A DNA stretch of 64,000 nt from Erythrobacteraceae bacterium (lineage in GTDB: Bacteria > Pseudomonadota > Alphaproteobacteria > Sphingomonadales > Sphingomonadaceae): assembly GCA_024642525.1 (NCBI GenBank), contig JAHEAX010000059.1:1-64000 (forward strand), read 5' to 3'. Under the pieces are notes generated by a model. It was not told where the DNA came from and ran no database searches. It saw nothing but the letters and a program-made list of their open reading frames with translations. Each line of letters opens with the position of its first letter. The first letter of the stretch is position 1. The translations under genes were made by a program, and so were the position numbers. Below, piece after piece: positions 49,174-60,231 of the stretch.

Positions 49174-52026
49174 TCAGGATTTTTTCGTGTTGCGCTTCTT
49201 GCGCAGTGCCTCGCCGCCATCGGCCAGGCCGAGAGCGATCGAGACGAGAGAGTTCTGCTGTTCTTCATGCCGCTTGGCGAAGCCGGTGGCAGGTGATGCT
49301 GCCACTTCGCGTCCGGCATAAAACGGCCGGAGAGACTTGCCCGCCGCTGTCGCTGCATCTTCGATCAACCGGTCGACGAAGAACCACGCGCCGTTGTTTT
49401 TCGGTTCTTCCTGACACCACACGATCTCTTCGAGATTGGTCATGCGCTCCAGGCGAGTTGCCAGCGGTTCGCCGGGGAAGGGATATAGCTGTTCGATGCG
49501 AACGACAGACACATCGTCCAGCCCTTCCTCGTCGCGTTTCTGCAGCAGGTCGTAAGCGACCTTGCCCGAACACAGCACCAGGCGGCGGACGTTCTTGTCC
49601 GCAATATCCGTGGTGTCGCTGACGATGCGGCGGAAATGGCTTTCACCGGTGAATTCGTCAGCCGTGCTTTTGGCCAGCGGATGGCGCAGCAGCGACTTCG
49701 GCGTCATGATGATCATCGGCTTGCGGAACGGACGCAGCATCTGGCGGCGCAATACGTGGAAGTAATTGGCCGGAACGGTGATGTTGCACACCTGGATGTT
49801 GTCATTCGCGCAAAGCTGCAGGAACCGTTCAAGCCGCGCGGACGAATGTTCCGGCCCCTGGCCTTCATACCCATGCGGCAGCAGCATCACGAGGCCATTG
49901 GCCCGAAGCCACTTGGCTTCGCCTGCAGCAATGAACTGGTCGATGATGATCTGCGCGCCATTGGCAAAATCGCCAAACTGGGCTTCCCACATCACCAGCG
50001 TTTTGGGGTCTGCCAAGGCAAAACCATATTCAAAGCCCAGCACGCCATATTCGGACAAGGTGCTGTCATACACTTCGAACTTGCCATGAGGCAGGGTCGC
50101 GAGCGGGATATATTTGCGCTCGTCCGTCTGGTCGATCCACATGGCGTGGCGCTGGCTGAACGTACCGCGGCCCGAATCCTGCCCGGAAAGGCGGACACCG
50201 AAACCTTCGGTGACAAGGCTGCCGAAGGCGAGCGCTTCTGCGGTGGCCCAGTCGAACCCTTCGTTCTTTTCGAACATCTCGCGCTTGGCATCGATGACCC
50301 GGCCCAGCGTCTTGTGGATCGTCAGGTCATCAGGAACGGTGGTAAGGGTGCGGCCGAGGCTGTCGAACAATTTGCGTTCGATGCCGGTTTCAATGTTGCG
50401 CCGCGCCGTTTCAGGATCAGCAGGCTTGTGCAGCCCGCTCCACCTGCCGGTGAACCAGTCAGCGGAATTGGGCACATAGGTCTTTGCCGCCTGGAAATCT
50501 TCTTCCAGCAGATCGGTGAATTCCTTGCACAGACCGTCAGCGAAGCCCTTGTCGACCTGGCCTTCCTCGATCAGGCGCTGTTCGTATAGCACGCTGACCT
50601 TGGGGTGCTGGCGGATGCGATCATACATCAGCGGCTGGGTGAAGCTGGGTTCGTCGCCTTCATTGTGGCCGAAGCGGCGATAGCACCACATATCGATCAC
50701 AATATCGCGGCCGAACAACTGGCGATATTCAATCGCCAACTTGCACGCGAATGTCACGGCTTCAGGATCATCGCCATTCACATGGAGAATGGGTGCCTGC
50801 ACGCCCTTGGCCACATCGGATGGATAGGGGCTGGACCGCGCGAATTGCGGGCTGGTGGTGAAGCCGATCTGGTTGTTGATCACGAAATGAATACAGCCGC
50901 CGGTATTATAGCCGCGCACGCCCGAAAGGCCGAAACATTCCCACACCACGCCCTGGCCGGCAAATGCCGCATCGCCGTGGATGAGAACGGGCAGAACCTG
51001 CTCGTGCTTCTTCAGATCGTCACGAATGGCCTGCTGTGCGCGGGTCTTGCCCAGCACCACGGGGTCAACCGCTTCGAGATGGCTGGGGTTGGGAACCAGT
51101 GACATATGCACCTTGATACCGTCAAATTCACGGTCTGTGCTGGTGCCGAGGTGATATTTCACATCGCCCGAACCGCCGACATCGTCAGGGTTGGCGCTGC
51201 CACCGGAAAATTCGTGGAAGATGACCTTGTATGGCTTGGCCATCACATTGGCGAGCACGTTCAACCGGCCGCGATGCGCCATGCCGTAGATGATTTCGCG
51301 AACGCCCAGCTGGCCGCCATATTTGATCACGGCTTCAAGTGCCGGGATCATGCTTTCCCCGCCATCGAGGCCGAAACGCTTGGTCCCTACATATTTCTTG
51401 CCGAGGAATTTTTCATATTGTTCGCCGCGGATGACCGCGCCCAGAATGGCGCGCTTGCCTTCGGGCGTGAACTGGATGACCTTGTCCGGCCCTTCGATCC
51501 GTTCCTGGATGAAGCGACGTTCTTCCACATCGGAGATGTGCATATATTCAAAGCCGACACGGCCACAGTAATTGGCGCGCAACACATCGACCAGTTCGCG
51601 CGGGGTGGCCCATTCAAGGCCAAGGTTTCCGCCAAGAAAGACGGGCTCGTCCAGCGCCTTGCCGGCAAAGCCGTGCCATTCCAGCTTCATATCGTCAGGC
51701 AGTTCGCGCAGCGACAGGCCCAGCGGATCAAGATCGGCCGCCAGATGGCCGCGCACACGGTAGGTGCGGATCAGCAGCATGGCGCGGATGGATGCATCAG
51801 CTGCCTTTTCAATCGCCGCTTCGTCCAGCACCTTGCCGCCGCGTGCAGCCGCTTCCTTGACGGCAATTTTCATTGCCGTCGGGTCGAGCGCCTGCGTCAG
51901 GTCGTCTTCGGAATCGCCGCCAACCAATGGCCAGCGCGGATTGCCCCAGGATGGCCCGGCCTGCGGGGCATCCTGCGGGTTTCCGCGGTCATCAGGAGTT
52001 TCGAAATCGTGGCTTTCATTACCCAT
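49174..52026 (-). CDS. sucA: 2-oxoglutarate dehydrogenase E1
   Basis: 950 aa; IIYGMAHRGRLNVLANVMAKPYKVIFHEF; HGDAAFAGQGVVWECFGLSGVRGYNTGGCIHFVINNQIGFTT. Confidence 0.97.
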   Translation of the reverse strand: MGNESHDFETPDDRGNPQDAPQAGPSWGNPRWPLVGGDSEDDLTQALDPTAMKIAVKEAAARGGKVLDEAAIEKAADASIRAMLLIRTYRVRGHLAADLDPLGLSLRELPDDMKLEWHGFAGKALDEPVFLGGNLGLEWATPRELVDVLRANYCGRVGFEYMHISDVEERRFIQERIEGPDKVIQFTPEGKRAILGAVIRGEQYEKFLGKKYVGTKRFGLDGGESMIPALEAVIKYGGQLGVREIIYGMAHRGRLNVLANVMAKPYKVIFHEFSGGSANPDDVGGSGDVKYHLGTSTDREFDGIKVHMSLVPNPSHLEAVDPVVLGKTRAQQAIRDDLKKHEQVLPVLIHGDAAFAGQGVVWECFGLSGVRGYNTGGCIHFVINNQIGFTTSPQFARSSPYPSDVAKGVQAPILHVNGDDPEAVTFACKLAIEYRQLFGRDIVIDMWCYRRFGHNEGDEPSFTQPLMYDRIRQHPKVSVLYEQRLIEEGQVDKGFADGLCKEFTDLLEEDFQAAKTYVPNSADWFTGRWSGLHKPADPETARRNIETGIERKLFDSLGRTLTTVPDDLTIHKTLGRVIDAKREMFEKNEGFDWATAEALAFGSLVTEGFGVRLSGQDSGRGTFSQRHAMWIDQTDERKYIPLATLPHGKFEVYDSTLSEYGVLGFEYGFALADPKTLVMWEAQFGDFANGAQIIIDQFIAAGEAKWLRANGLVMLLPHGYEGQGPEHSSARLERFLQLCANDNIQVCNITVPANYFHVLRRQMLRPFRKPMIIMTPKSLLRHPLAKSTADEFTGESHFRRIVSDTTDIADKNVRRLVLCSGKVAYDLLQKRDEEGLDDVSVVRIEQLYPFPGEPLATRLERMTNLEEIVWCQEEPKNNGAWFFVDRLIEDAATAAGKSLRPFYAGREVAASPATGFAKRHEEQQNSLVSIALGLADGGEALRKKRNTKKS

Positions 52027-52135
52027 CGGGGTTACCTCAGACGCCGGAAATTCATCTGGCTTGCAAATGGTAACGCCCGAACAGGGGCTGTAGCTCCCGG
52101 GGAGGAGAGGCTTGGCCCATGTCCGAGCATTATGT

Positions 52136-53026
52136 TCAGGCGAGTTCCTTCAGCATCGCGTCGAGCGTGGTGCCAAGTTCGCTGGGGGATGGCGAAACGC
52201 GGATGCCCGCTGCTTCCATGGCGGCAATCTTGTCGTCCGCGCCGCCCTGGCCGCCCGAAACGATTGCACCGGCATGGCCCATGCGGCGGCCCGGAGGCGC
52301 AGTGCGGCCAGCGATGAAGCCGACCATTGGCTTCTTGCGGCCCTTCTTTGCTTCGTCAGCGATGAACTGCGCGGCTTCTTCTTCTGCGTTGCCGCCGATT
52401 TCGCCGATCATGATGATCGACTTCGTGTCGTCATCGTCGAGGAACAGGTCGAGCACGTCGATGAAGTTGGTGCCATTTACCGGGTCACCGCCGATGCCGA
52501 CAGCCGTTGTCTGGCCAAGGCCGACCATCGTCGTCTGGTGCACAGCTTCGTAGGTGAGCGTGCCGGAACGCGAAACCACGCCGACCGAACCCTTCTTGAA
52601 GATGGAACCAGGCATGATGCCGATCTTGCATTCGCCCGGCGTCAGCACGCCGGGGCAGTTGGGGCCGATGAGGCGCGACTTGGAACCTTCAAGTGCGGCC
52701 TTGACCTTGACCATGTCGAGCACGGGAATGCCTTCGGTGATCGCGATGATCAATTCGATTTCGGCATCGATGGCTTCGCAGATCGCGTCGGCTGCAAATG
52801 GCGGCGGAACGTAAATGCACGATGCAGTCGCGCCGGTTTCCGCCTTGGCTTCGCGCACGGTGTTGAAGTTGGGCAGGCCGATATGGGTCGTGCCGCCTTT
52901 GCCGGGGGTCACGCCTGCAACCATCTGCGTCCCGTAATCGAGCGCCTGCTGCGTGTGGAAAGTACCGGTGTCACCGGTCATCCCCTGTGTGATGACCCGG
53001 GTGTTCTTGTCGACGAGAATGGACAT
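52136..53026 (-). CDS. sucD: Succinyl-CoA ligase alpha subunit
   Basis: [70 protein letters not shown]. Confidence 0.97.
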   Translation of the reverse strand: MSILVDKNTRVITQGMTGDTGTFHTQQALDYGTQMVAGVTPGKGGTTHIGLPNFNTVREAKAETGATASCIYVPPPFAADAICEAIDAEIELIIAITEGIPVLDMVKVKAALEGSKSRLIGPNCPGVLTPGECKIGIMPGSIFKKGSVGVVSRSGTLTYEAVHQTTMVGLGQTTAVGIGGDPVNGTNFIDVLDLFLDDDDTKSIIMIGEIGGNAEEEAAQFIADEAKKGRKKPMVGFIAGRTAPPGRRMGHAGAIVSGGQGGADDKIAAMEAAGIRVSPSPSELGTTLDAMLKELA

Positions 53027-53065
53027 GAAATTGCTCTCCTGTAGGGAGGAAAAGGTAAGGTTGGC

Positions 53066-54142
<1,077 letters not shown>

Positions 54143-54347
54143 CTAGGCCGGTGATACGGTGATTGCAACCGGCAATAGGCCGTAATCGGGAACTATCTTT
54201 GCAAATAGTTCGCAATTGCAATTGGGGAAGTTTGCCGCGTGTTTGCTTCGCTGCAATTGGTGCAGGCAATAGTATAAATATGCGCGAGCGACTTCGTTCC
54301 CGCAAGTGCGGGTCCTCAGTCATTTCCAAAACGGTGATTCAGCCGAA

Positions 54348-54764
54348 TTACGGCGCAGTTTCGCCGCAACCGATCAACGCATTGTTCTGCGTTGCACGGT
54401 GCAATTGCGCGGCCAGCCGTGCATCCAGCGTGCGGCAGACGCCCAGCCACCATTCATAGGCACGCAGATCTCCTTCTTCGAAGGCTGCTTCGGCCAGTTT
54501 GCGCGCTTCGAGCGCGGCCCCGAGGCCATGGTTCGCGAAGTGGCGAAGGGCGGCGTGCAGCATCTTGTCGTTGGTTGGCTGCGCACGGTCCCCATTGTCA
54601 TTGGCGGCATGGCCGGTCGCACGGCGGGCCAGCGCGCGGGCAATCGGTGATCGGGTCGTGCAGCGTGCTGCAGCAAAATGGACGGTCATACCGAAATGGC
54701 CTCTGCTTAATTGGGGGGTGCGTGCCATCTTCTTAGGCCAAACGGGCCTAAAGGCGGGTTCCAT
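54348..54764 (-). CDS. Conserved-looking hypothetical protein
   Basis: MLHAALRHFANHGLGAALEARKLAEAAFEEGDLRAYEWWLGVCRTLDARLAAQLHRAT; helical protein-like composition; exact start uncertain. Confidence 0.5.
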   Translation of the reverse strand: MEPAFRPVWPKKMARTPQLSRGHFGMTVHFAAARCTTRSPIARALARRATGHAANDNGDRAQPTNDKMLHAALRHFANHGLGAALEARKLAEAAFEEGDLRAYEWWLGVCRTLDARLAAQLHRATQNNALIGCGETAP

Positions 54765-54816
54765 TTCAAGGTTTAGGCCGCGTTAACACCGTGCTTTCAC
54801 CGCCAAAAAGCAACGA

Positions 54817-55986
54817 TCAGTCGGGCTCGCCCTTCCAGCGGCCGCTATTGGCATATTCAGGGCGCACTGCGCCGGCACCGGGCAATTTATCGCCTGCAAA
54901 CAGGCTTTCGCCGCCGCGTTCTGCCACCGGTGCCGCATAGGCGGGTGCCGCAATATGCGCTGTATTGTGCGCGCCGCCCTGCGGGACTCTACCGGCTGGC
55001 GCAGCATAGCTGACGGTTTCGGCAGCCATACGAGCCTGTTCGAATGCGCGGGCAAGGGCCAGCGGATCGGCAATGTCGCGGGAAAGGTCTGATGCCTTGC
55101 GAATGGAAGGCGCAGCAAACGGCTCGCTGCCGAAATACGCAGCGCGAAATGCGCCCGGCTTGCCTGCTTCACCGCGCCAGCGATAGAAACGATGCGCGCC
55201 GATTGTTCCTACCGGATCAAGGCTGGGTGCCCAATAGGGGCTGATCCAGATGGTATGGTAATGTGTGGCGAGACCGACTGGCCGGTACACGTCGCCGGAC
55301 AAGGCATTTTGCGCCACATCACGTGCGCGGGCCCAGGCGATGGTCGACGGGCGCCGGTCTAGCGAACCATCACAAGTGAAGCTGAACTGGCAGCCAGTCC
55401 TGCGTTCCGACCCCTGATAGACAACGCCGCAGATGGAATTGGGATAGCTGGGGTGGGCAACGCGGTTCAGAACCACCTGCGCCACGGCCTGCTGGCCGCC
55501 AATCGTCTCGCTCGCAGCTTCATAATAGATTGCAGAGGTGAGGCATTGGAGAGCGCGGGCCTTGTCGATACCTGTGCCAGCCGAACGGAATGCATTGGCG
55601 GCTGGCCCGGCATTGCGTGTGTCAATAAGCTGGGCTGCGCTGTCCGGCGCGGAAATATCCAGCAATTGCGCCTGCTTGTCCCGCGCGGAATAGGCCGCAC
55701 TTGGCGTGTCCTGAAGATAGAAGAATGCCGATCCCGGGAAGCTGTTGCCGGGCTTTTCAAACGGCATGGCAACCGCGGGCGCCAGTGCAATCTGCGGTGC
55801 GGTCAGCCGATCAAGCGCCTGCCATTCGTCAGGCGCTGCAAAAGCGGGGACTGCAATCGCTGCTGCCATGGCCGCCAGCCGCCGCCCGCGATGCCTTGCG
55901 CCATGCAACGCCGCGATCGGCCGCGCACCACGGCGCAGCCGCGTGCGGAAATCCGCAGGGGCCGGTTCGTCGGTGAAAGGCGGCAA
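54817..55986 (-). CDS. Cell wall hydrolase (SleB family)
   Basis: ALQCLTSAIYYEAASETIGGQQAVAQVVLNRVAHPSYPNSICGVVYQGSERRTGCQFSFTCDG. Confidence 0.92.
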   Translation of the reverse strand: MPPFTDEPAPADFRTRLRRGARPIAALHGARHRGRRLAAMAAAIAVPAFAAPDEWQALDRLTAPQIALAPAVAMPFEKPGNSFPGSAFFYLQDTPSAAYSARDKQAQLLDISAPDSAAQLIDTRNAGPAANAFRSAGTGIDKARALQCLTSAIYYEAASETIGGQQAVAQVVLNRVAHPSYPNSICGVVYQGSERRTGCQFSFTCDGSLDRRPSTIAWARARDVAQNALSGDVYRPVGLATHYHTIWISPYWAPSLDPVGTIGAHRFYRWRGEAGKPGAFRAAYFGSEPFAAPSIRKASDLSRDIADPLALARAFEQARMAAETVSYAAPAGRVPQGGAHNTAHIAAPAYAAPVAERGGESLFAGDKLPGAGAVRPEYANSGRWKGEPD

Positions 55987-56247
55987 ATAGGTCAGGCAGT
56001 CCTCGTTTCTTCAATGCGAAATCTTGCGCCAGATGGCGCGCTCCGGCGCGTAGCAGGCAATGAACATCTCGACGATGCACCTGTGCCAGCCGTCCCTATG
56101 CGGCACAGACTGCTAGATGCAGTTAATGGCGTTGCTGAAGAAATCCCTAACCTGCGCCGAGTGGGGCGGAGCAAAAATGACGGGACTTGCCGGATTGAAA
56201 TGCTGCGCGTAATCGGGCGTCCACGTCATGGGTTGTTCGCGCCAAAC

Positions 56248-56420
56248 ACATACGGTGCGGGCCTAAGAGGGAAGCAGGTGAGGGGGAAATCCCCTTAATC
56301 CCGCGCTGCCCCCGCAACTGTGACCGGGGAATTCGCGCCCCGATATGCCACTGATCGCCCCTCGGGGCACCGGGAAGGCGGGGCGCGCGTGACGATCCGG
56401 GAGCCAGGAGACCTGCCCAT
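56248..56420 (+). ncRNA. Cobalamin (B12) riboswitch
   Basis: CTAAGAGGGAAGCAGGTGAGG, GCTGCCCCCGCAACTGTGACCGGG (B12 box region), CCACTG, CCGGGAAGGCGGGG, GACGATCCGGGAGCCAGGAGACCTGCC; upstream of btuB. Confidence 0.95.
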
Positions 56421-56531
56421 GTTCGGTCGTTCAGCCGCAGGGCGGGGTGTACCTGAGGCAGGTGGGCAGTCGCGCGGGCTCCGCGCGCTTTCCGTCACGA
56501 GCGGCATCATGTCGCTTGTTACGGAGAATGT

Positions 56532-58442
56532 ATGCCAAAATACCCACTTTATCTCACCGTTTGCCTGACGCTGGCCTCGCCCGCGATGGCCCAGCAGGCA
56601 GAGCCAGAAGGTGAAGCCATTATACTGACGCACCAGCTGCGCGACAGTTACATTACCGTTGTCGCAAGTGGCCTTGATGAACGTCTGAGCACCACTGGCC
56701 AGCCGGTTTCCGTTATCGACTCTGATGAAATCGAACAAGTGCAAGGCGCTGATATTGGACGTATTCTGCAACGCGTCCCCGGTGTGACCATCAGCCGCAA
56801 TGGCGGGGTCGGTTCCTTTACCGGTGTGCGTATCCGGGGTGCGGAAGCCGAACAATTGCTGGTCATCATCGACGGTGTGCGGACAGCCGATGTGGCATCG
56901 CCCGGCGGCGGGTTTGACACCGGAAATATGCTGCCCGGCGCAATCGGCAAGATGGAATTGCTGCGCGGTTCCAATTCCACTGTCTGGGGCAGCCAGGCAA
57001 TCGGCGGCGTTCTTGCCGTGACGACAAAGGCGACTGACGGCATTTCTGCCACTGCAGAATATGGCGCGCGCGATACATTCTATGCCCATGCAGAGGGCGG
57101 ATTTTCTGGCGATTTTGGCCAGATCGCCCTCAACACCGGCTATTTTGACACAGACGGTTTTTCATCGGCGGCAACCGGCACGGAACGGGACGGATTTCGC
57201 CAATGGCAAATGGGCGGGCGCGGGCGGATCAACCTTGCCAGCAACCTCTCCCTTTTTGCAGCCGCGCGCTTTGCCGATGGCAGGCTGGGTATCGATGGCT
57301 ATCCGGCACCTGAATTCATATTTGCCGATACAACCGAATATCAGGATACGCAGGAAATTTCGGGCGCAGCGGGCCTGATTTATCTGGCAAACGGATTTGA
57401 ACTGCAGGGAAGTTATTCACGTTCGCAAACTGACCGTGACAGCTTTGACCCGTCAATCGGTTCTGCAGCGTATTTTTCATCGCAAGGCACCAGCCAGCGC
57501 CTCGACCTGCGCGGCAAGACATCATTGGGCAGCGATCTGAACCTGCGTTTTGGCAGCGAGTATGAATGGTCGCGTTTTTCGACGACTTACGATGCTTGGC
57601 GCAAGGCCGATTCTGCCAGCGCCTATGCGCAGCTTGGCTATGGCAATGGCGGTATGCTGGTGATGAATGCAGGCGCACGGCTGGTTGATCACAGCAGGTT
57701 TGGCAGCGCGGTCACTTTTGGCGCAGATGCGGCCATCATGCTGGATGATGGCTGGCGGCTGCGCGCCAGTATTGGCGAAGGTTTCAAAGCACCCACGCTT
57801 TATCAGCTGTTCTCCGATTACGGGAACCGCGCGCTTGACCCTGAACAGAGCACCAGCTTCGATATCGGCGTGGAATATGGAGATCGCAATCTGCCGACAT
57901 TTCTTGCGATATCGCTGTTCCGGCGGGATAGCGAAAATCTGATAGACTTCGTTTCCTGCTTCGGATCGGCCGCTGATATTTGCATAAACCGGCCCTATGG
58001 CACTTATGACAATGTCGGCCTTGCCCGGGCGCAGGGGCTGGAAGTGGAAGGCGGCTATGCGTTGAGCGATGCGTTTGGCGCCCGTCTTGCCTATGCATAT
58101 GTCGACACGCAGAACCGCACCTCCGGTTCAGAGAATGAAGGCAACGAACTGGCCCGCAGGCCGCGCCATGCAGCGACAGTTTCTGCCGACTGGCAACCGG
58201 GCAATGGCGATTTCAGGTTTGGCGCTGATGTGCGGCTGGTTTCGCGCAGTTTCGACAATGCCGCAAATTCGGTCCGGCTGGCCGGATATGCCACGGTGGA
58301 CTTGCGGGCTGACTGGCAGGTTGCGGACAGTTTCGCATTGTTCGGCCGGATAGAGAATGCTGGCGACAAGACGTACCAGACTGCAGCCGGTTACGGCATG
58401 GCAGGACGCGGGGTCTTTGCCGGTATCAGGGCGTCGATGTGA
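56532..58442 (+). CDS. btuB: TonB-dependent vitamin B12 receptor BtuB-like
   Basis: Plug domain ITVVASGLDERLSTTGQPVSVIDSDEIEQVQGADIGRILQRVPGVTISRNGGVGSFTGVRIRGAEAEQLLVIIDGVR; behind B12 riboswitch. Confidence 0.93.
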   Translation: MPKYPLYLTVCLTLASPAMAQQAEPEGEAIILTHQLRDSYITVVASGLDERLSTTGQPVSVIDSDEIEQVQGADIGRILQRVPGVTISRNGGVGSFTGVRIRGAEAEQLLVIIDGVRTADVASPGGGFDTGNMLPGAIGKMELLRGSNSTVWGSQAIGGVLAVTTKATDGISATAEYGARDTFYAHAEGGFSGDFGQIALNTGYFDTDGFSSAATGTERDGFRQWQMGGRGRINLASNLSLFAAARFADGRLGIDGYPAPEFIFADTTEYQDTQEISGAAGLIYLANGFELQGSYSRSQTDRDSFDPSIGSAAYFSSQGTSQRLDLRGKTSLGSDLNLRFGSEYEWSRFSTTYDAWRKADSASAYAQLGYGNGGMLVMNAGARLVDHSRFGSAVTFGADAAIMLDDGWRLRASIGEGFKAPTLYQLFSDYGNRALDPEQSTSFDIGVEYGDRNLPTFLAISLFRRDSENLIDFVSCFGSAADICINRPYGTYDNVGLARAQGLEVEGGYALSDAFGARLAYAYVDTQNRTSGSENEGNELARRPRHAATVSADWQPGNGDFRFGADVRLVSRSFDNAANSVRLAGYATVDLRADWQVADSFALFGRIENAGDKTYQTAAGYGMAGRGVFAGIRASM

Positions 58443-59269
58443 AGATTGCCCGCGCCTTTGGGCCATGGGGCCTGATGGCAGCAATGCTGGCAGGCTGCAC
58501 TGTTCAGCAAGGCGCGGGCGCTCCGCCGGTGCGGCCAACCATTGTTTCGCTCAACCCCTGCACCGATGCGATTTTGGCAGAAATGGCCGGGCCGGAACAA
58601 TTGCTGGCCATTTCCCACTACAGCAATGATCCGCGTGCCGCTTCAATGGATAGCGGCCTTGCGCGGAAATATGGCATCACGGGCGGGACGGTTGAAGAAG
58701 TGATGGCGTTGCGCCCTGATATCGTGGTTGCAGGGTCTTTCATGCCGCCTGCAACCCGAGCGGCGCTGGCTGATCTCGGTATCAGGGTGGAAACTTTTGG
58801 CATTGCTTCCTCTGTCGAGGAAAGCAGGCAACAAATCCGCGATATGGCGGCCATTTCGGGCCGCGACGACGCTGGCGAGCAGCTTATTGAACGGATTGAT
58901 GCAGCGGTTGCAGACATGGCCCCGCCAGCAGAAAGCGCAGCCGTGCCTGCCGTATTATGGCAACCGTCCGGCATTGTTCCGGGTGAAGGAACATTGATTG
59001 GCGAACTGATGCGAAAGGCCGGTTTCACCAGCCACAGCGCCGCCGCCGGGTTGGGGCAGGCAGATTATCTGCCGCTTGAAATGCTGCTCGCCAATCCTCC
59101 GCGTGTCCTGCTGCTGGCTGGGCAGGAACGGTCGCAGCAGCACCCTGCTCTGGCGCAGGTGCCGCAGATGAAGCGCGCGGATTTTGACCCTTCGCTGCTC
59201 TATTGCGGCGGGCCTACCATCATCCGCGCGGCCAATGCACTACACGAAATTCGCAAGGGAGTGACCTGA
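58439..59269 (+). CDS. btuF: ABC transporter substrate-binding lipoprotein (BtuF-like)
   Basis: Lipobox LAGC; RPTIVSLNPCTDAILAEMAGPEQLLAISHYSNDP; in btu operon; GTG start overlaps btuB stop. Confidence 0.85.
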   Translation: MKIARAFGPWGLMAAMLAGCTVQQGAGAPPVRPTIVSLNPCTDAILAEMAGPEQLLAISHYSNDPRAASMDSGLARKYGITGGTVEEVMALRPDIVVAGSFMPPATRAALADLGIRVETFGIASSVEESRQQIRDMAAISGRDDAGEQLIERIDAAVADMAPPAESAAVPAVLWQPSGIVPGEGTLIGELMRKAGFTSHSAAAGLGQADYLPLEMLLANPPRVLLLAGQERSQQHPALAQVPQMKRADFDPSLLYCGGPTIIRAANALHEIRKGVT

Positions 59270-60231
59270 TGCCCAGGCTTTCACGTCCGATTATCGTGCT
59301 GATCGTCCTTATTGCAATTGCTCTGCCTTTGTCGCTGCTGGCAGGGCGCGTCTGGATAGATGCGGCGCATACCCCCAATGCAGCAGTGATATTGGCAGAC
59401 CTGCGACTGCCACGTTCCTTGCTGGCGCTGGTTATCGGGGCAGGACTGGGCGCGGCAGGCGCGGCGATGCAGGGATATTTGCGCAACCCGCTGGCGGACC
59501 CCGGCCTGTTCGGTATAGCGCCGATGGCCGCGTTAGGCGCAGTCGCAAGTTTCTGGTTCGGCTTTTCCGCCAGTGCCTGGCTGCTTCCCCTGTTTGCGCT
59601 GGTTGGGGCTGCCGCGGGCATGGCTCTGCTGGCGCTGATTGCTGGCAGGACAGGGGGCATTGCCCTGTTCACGCTGGCGGGCCTGATGATTGCCAGCCTC
59701 GCGGGGACTCTCACCAGCCTTGCCATCAGCCTTGCGCCCAATGCCTTTGCGATGAGCGAAATCGTCACCTGGCTGATGGGCGCACTCACCGACCGGAGCT
59801 GGCGTGAGATCTGGGTGGCGGCCCCGCTGACGGCGGCAGGTTTCGCCTGCCTGATGATGACAGGACGCGGGCTGGATGCGCTCATTCTGGGCGATGCGGC
59901 TGCTCGGTCACTGGGTATGCGGCCGGGCATTTTGCAGGCGTGGTTGATTGCGGGAATTGGCCTCACCGTCGGCAGCGGCGTTGCCGTGGCGGGTATTGTC
60001 GGGTTCGTCGGCCTGATCGTGCCGCATCTGGTGCGGCCCTTTACGGACCGTCGGCCGAGCCAGTTGATCGTGCCCAGCGCATTGGCGGGCGCATTGCTGG
60101 TGCTGGTTGCAGATTGCACCGTGCGCATCCTGCCATTGGTGACTGAATTGCGATTGGGCATTGCGCTCAGCCTGATTGGCGCACCCTTTTTTCTGTGGCT
60201 GTTGCTGCGGATGCGGCGGGGGCTTGCATGA
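59269..60231 (+). CDS. btuC: FecCD-family ABC permease (BtuC-like)
   Basis: RLPRSLLALVIGAGLGAAGAAMQGYLRNPLADPGLFGIAPMAALGAV...GIVGFVGLIVPHLVRPFTDRRPSQLIVPSALAGALLVL. Confidence 0.92.
   Translation: MPRLSRPIIVLIVLIAIALPLSLLAGRVWIDAAHTPNAAVILADLRLPRSLLALVIGAGLGAAGAAMQGYLRNPLADPGLFGIAPMAALGAVASFWFGFSASAWLLPLFALVGAAAGMALLALIAGRTGGIALFTLAGLMIASLAGTLTSLAISLAPNAFAMSEIVTWLMGALTDRSWREIWVAAPLTAAGFACLMMTGRGLDALILGDAAARSLGMRPGILQAWLIAGIGLTVGSGVAVAGIVGFVGLIVPHLVRPFTDRRPSQLIVPSALAGALLVLVADCTVRILPLVTELRLGIALSLIGAPFFLWLLLRMRRGLA

Noticed and set aside
51106-52317. 403-aa plus-strand ORF antisense to sucA
   Set aside because: Antisense to a strongly supported sucA; no domain recognised.
56532-58442. Possibility that the TonB receptor is a siderophore receptor
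   Set aside because: A canonical cobalamin riboswitch directly upstream and BtuF/C/D-like partners make B12 much more likely.
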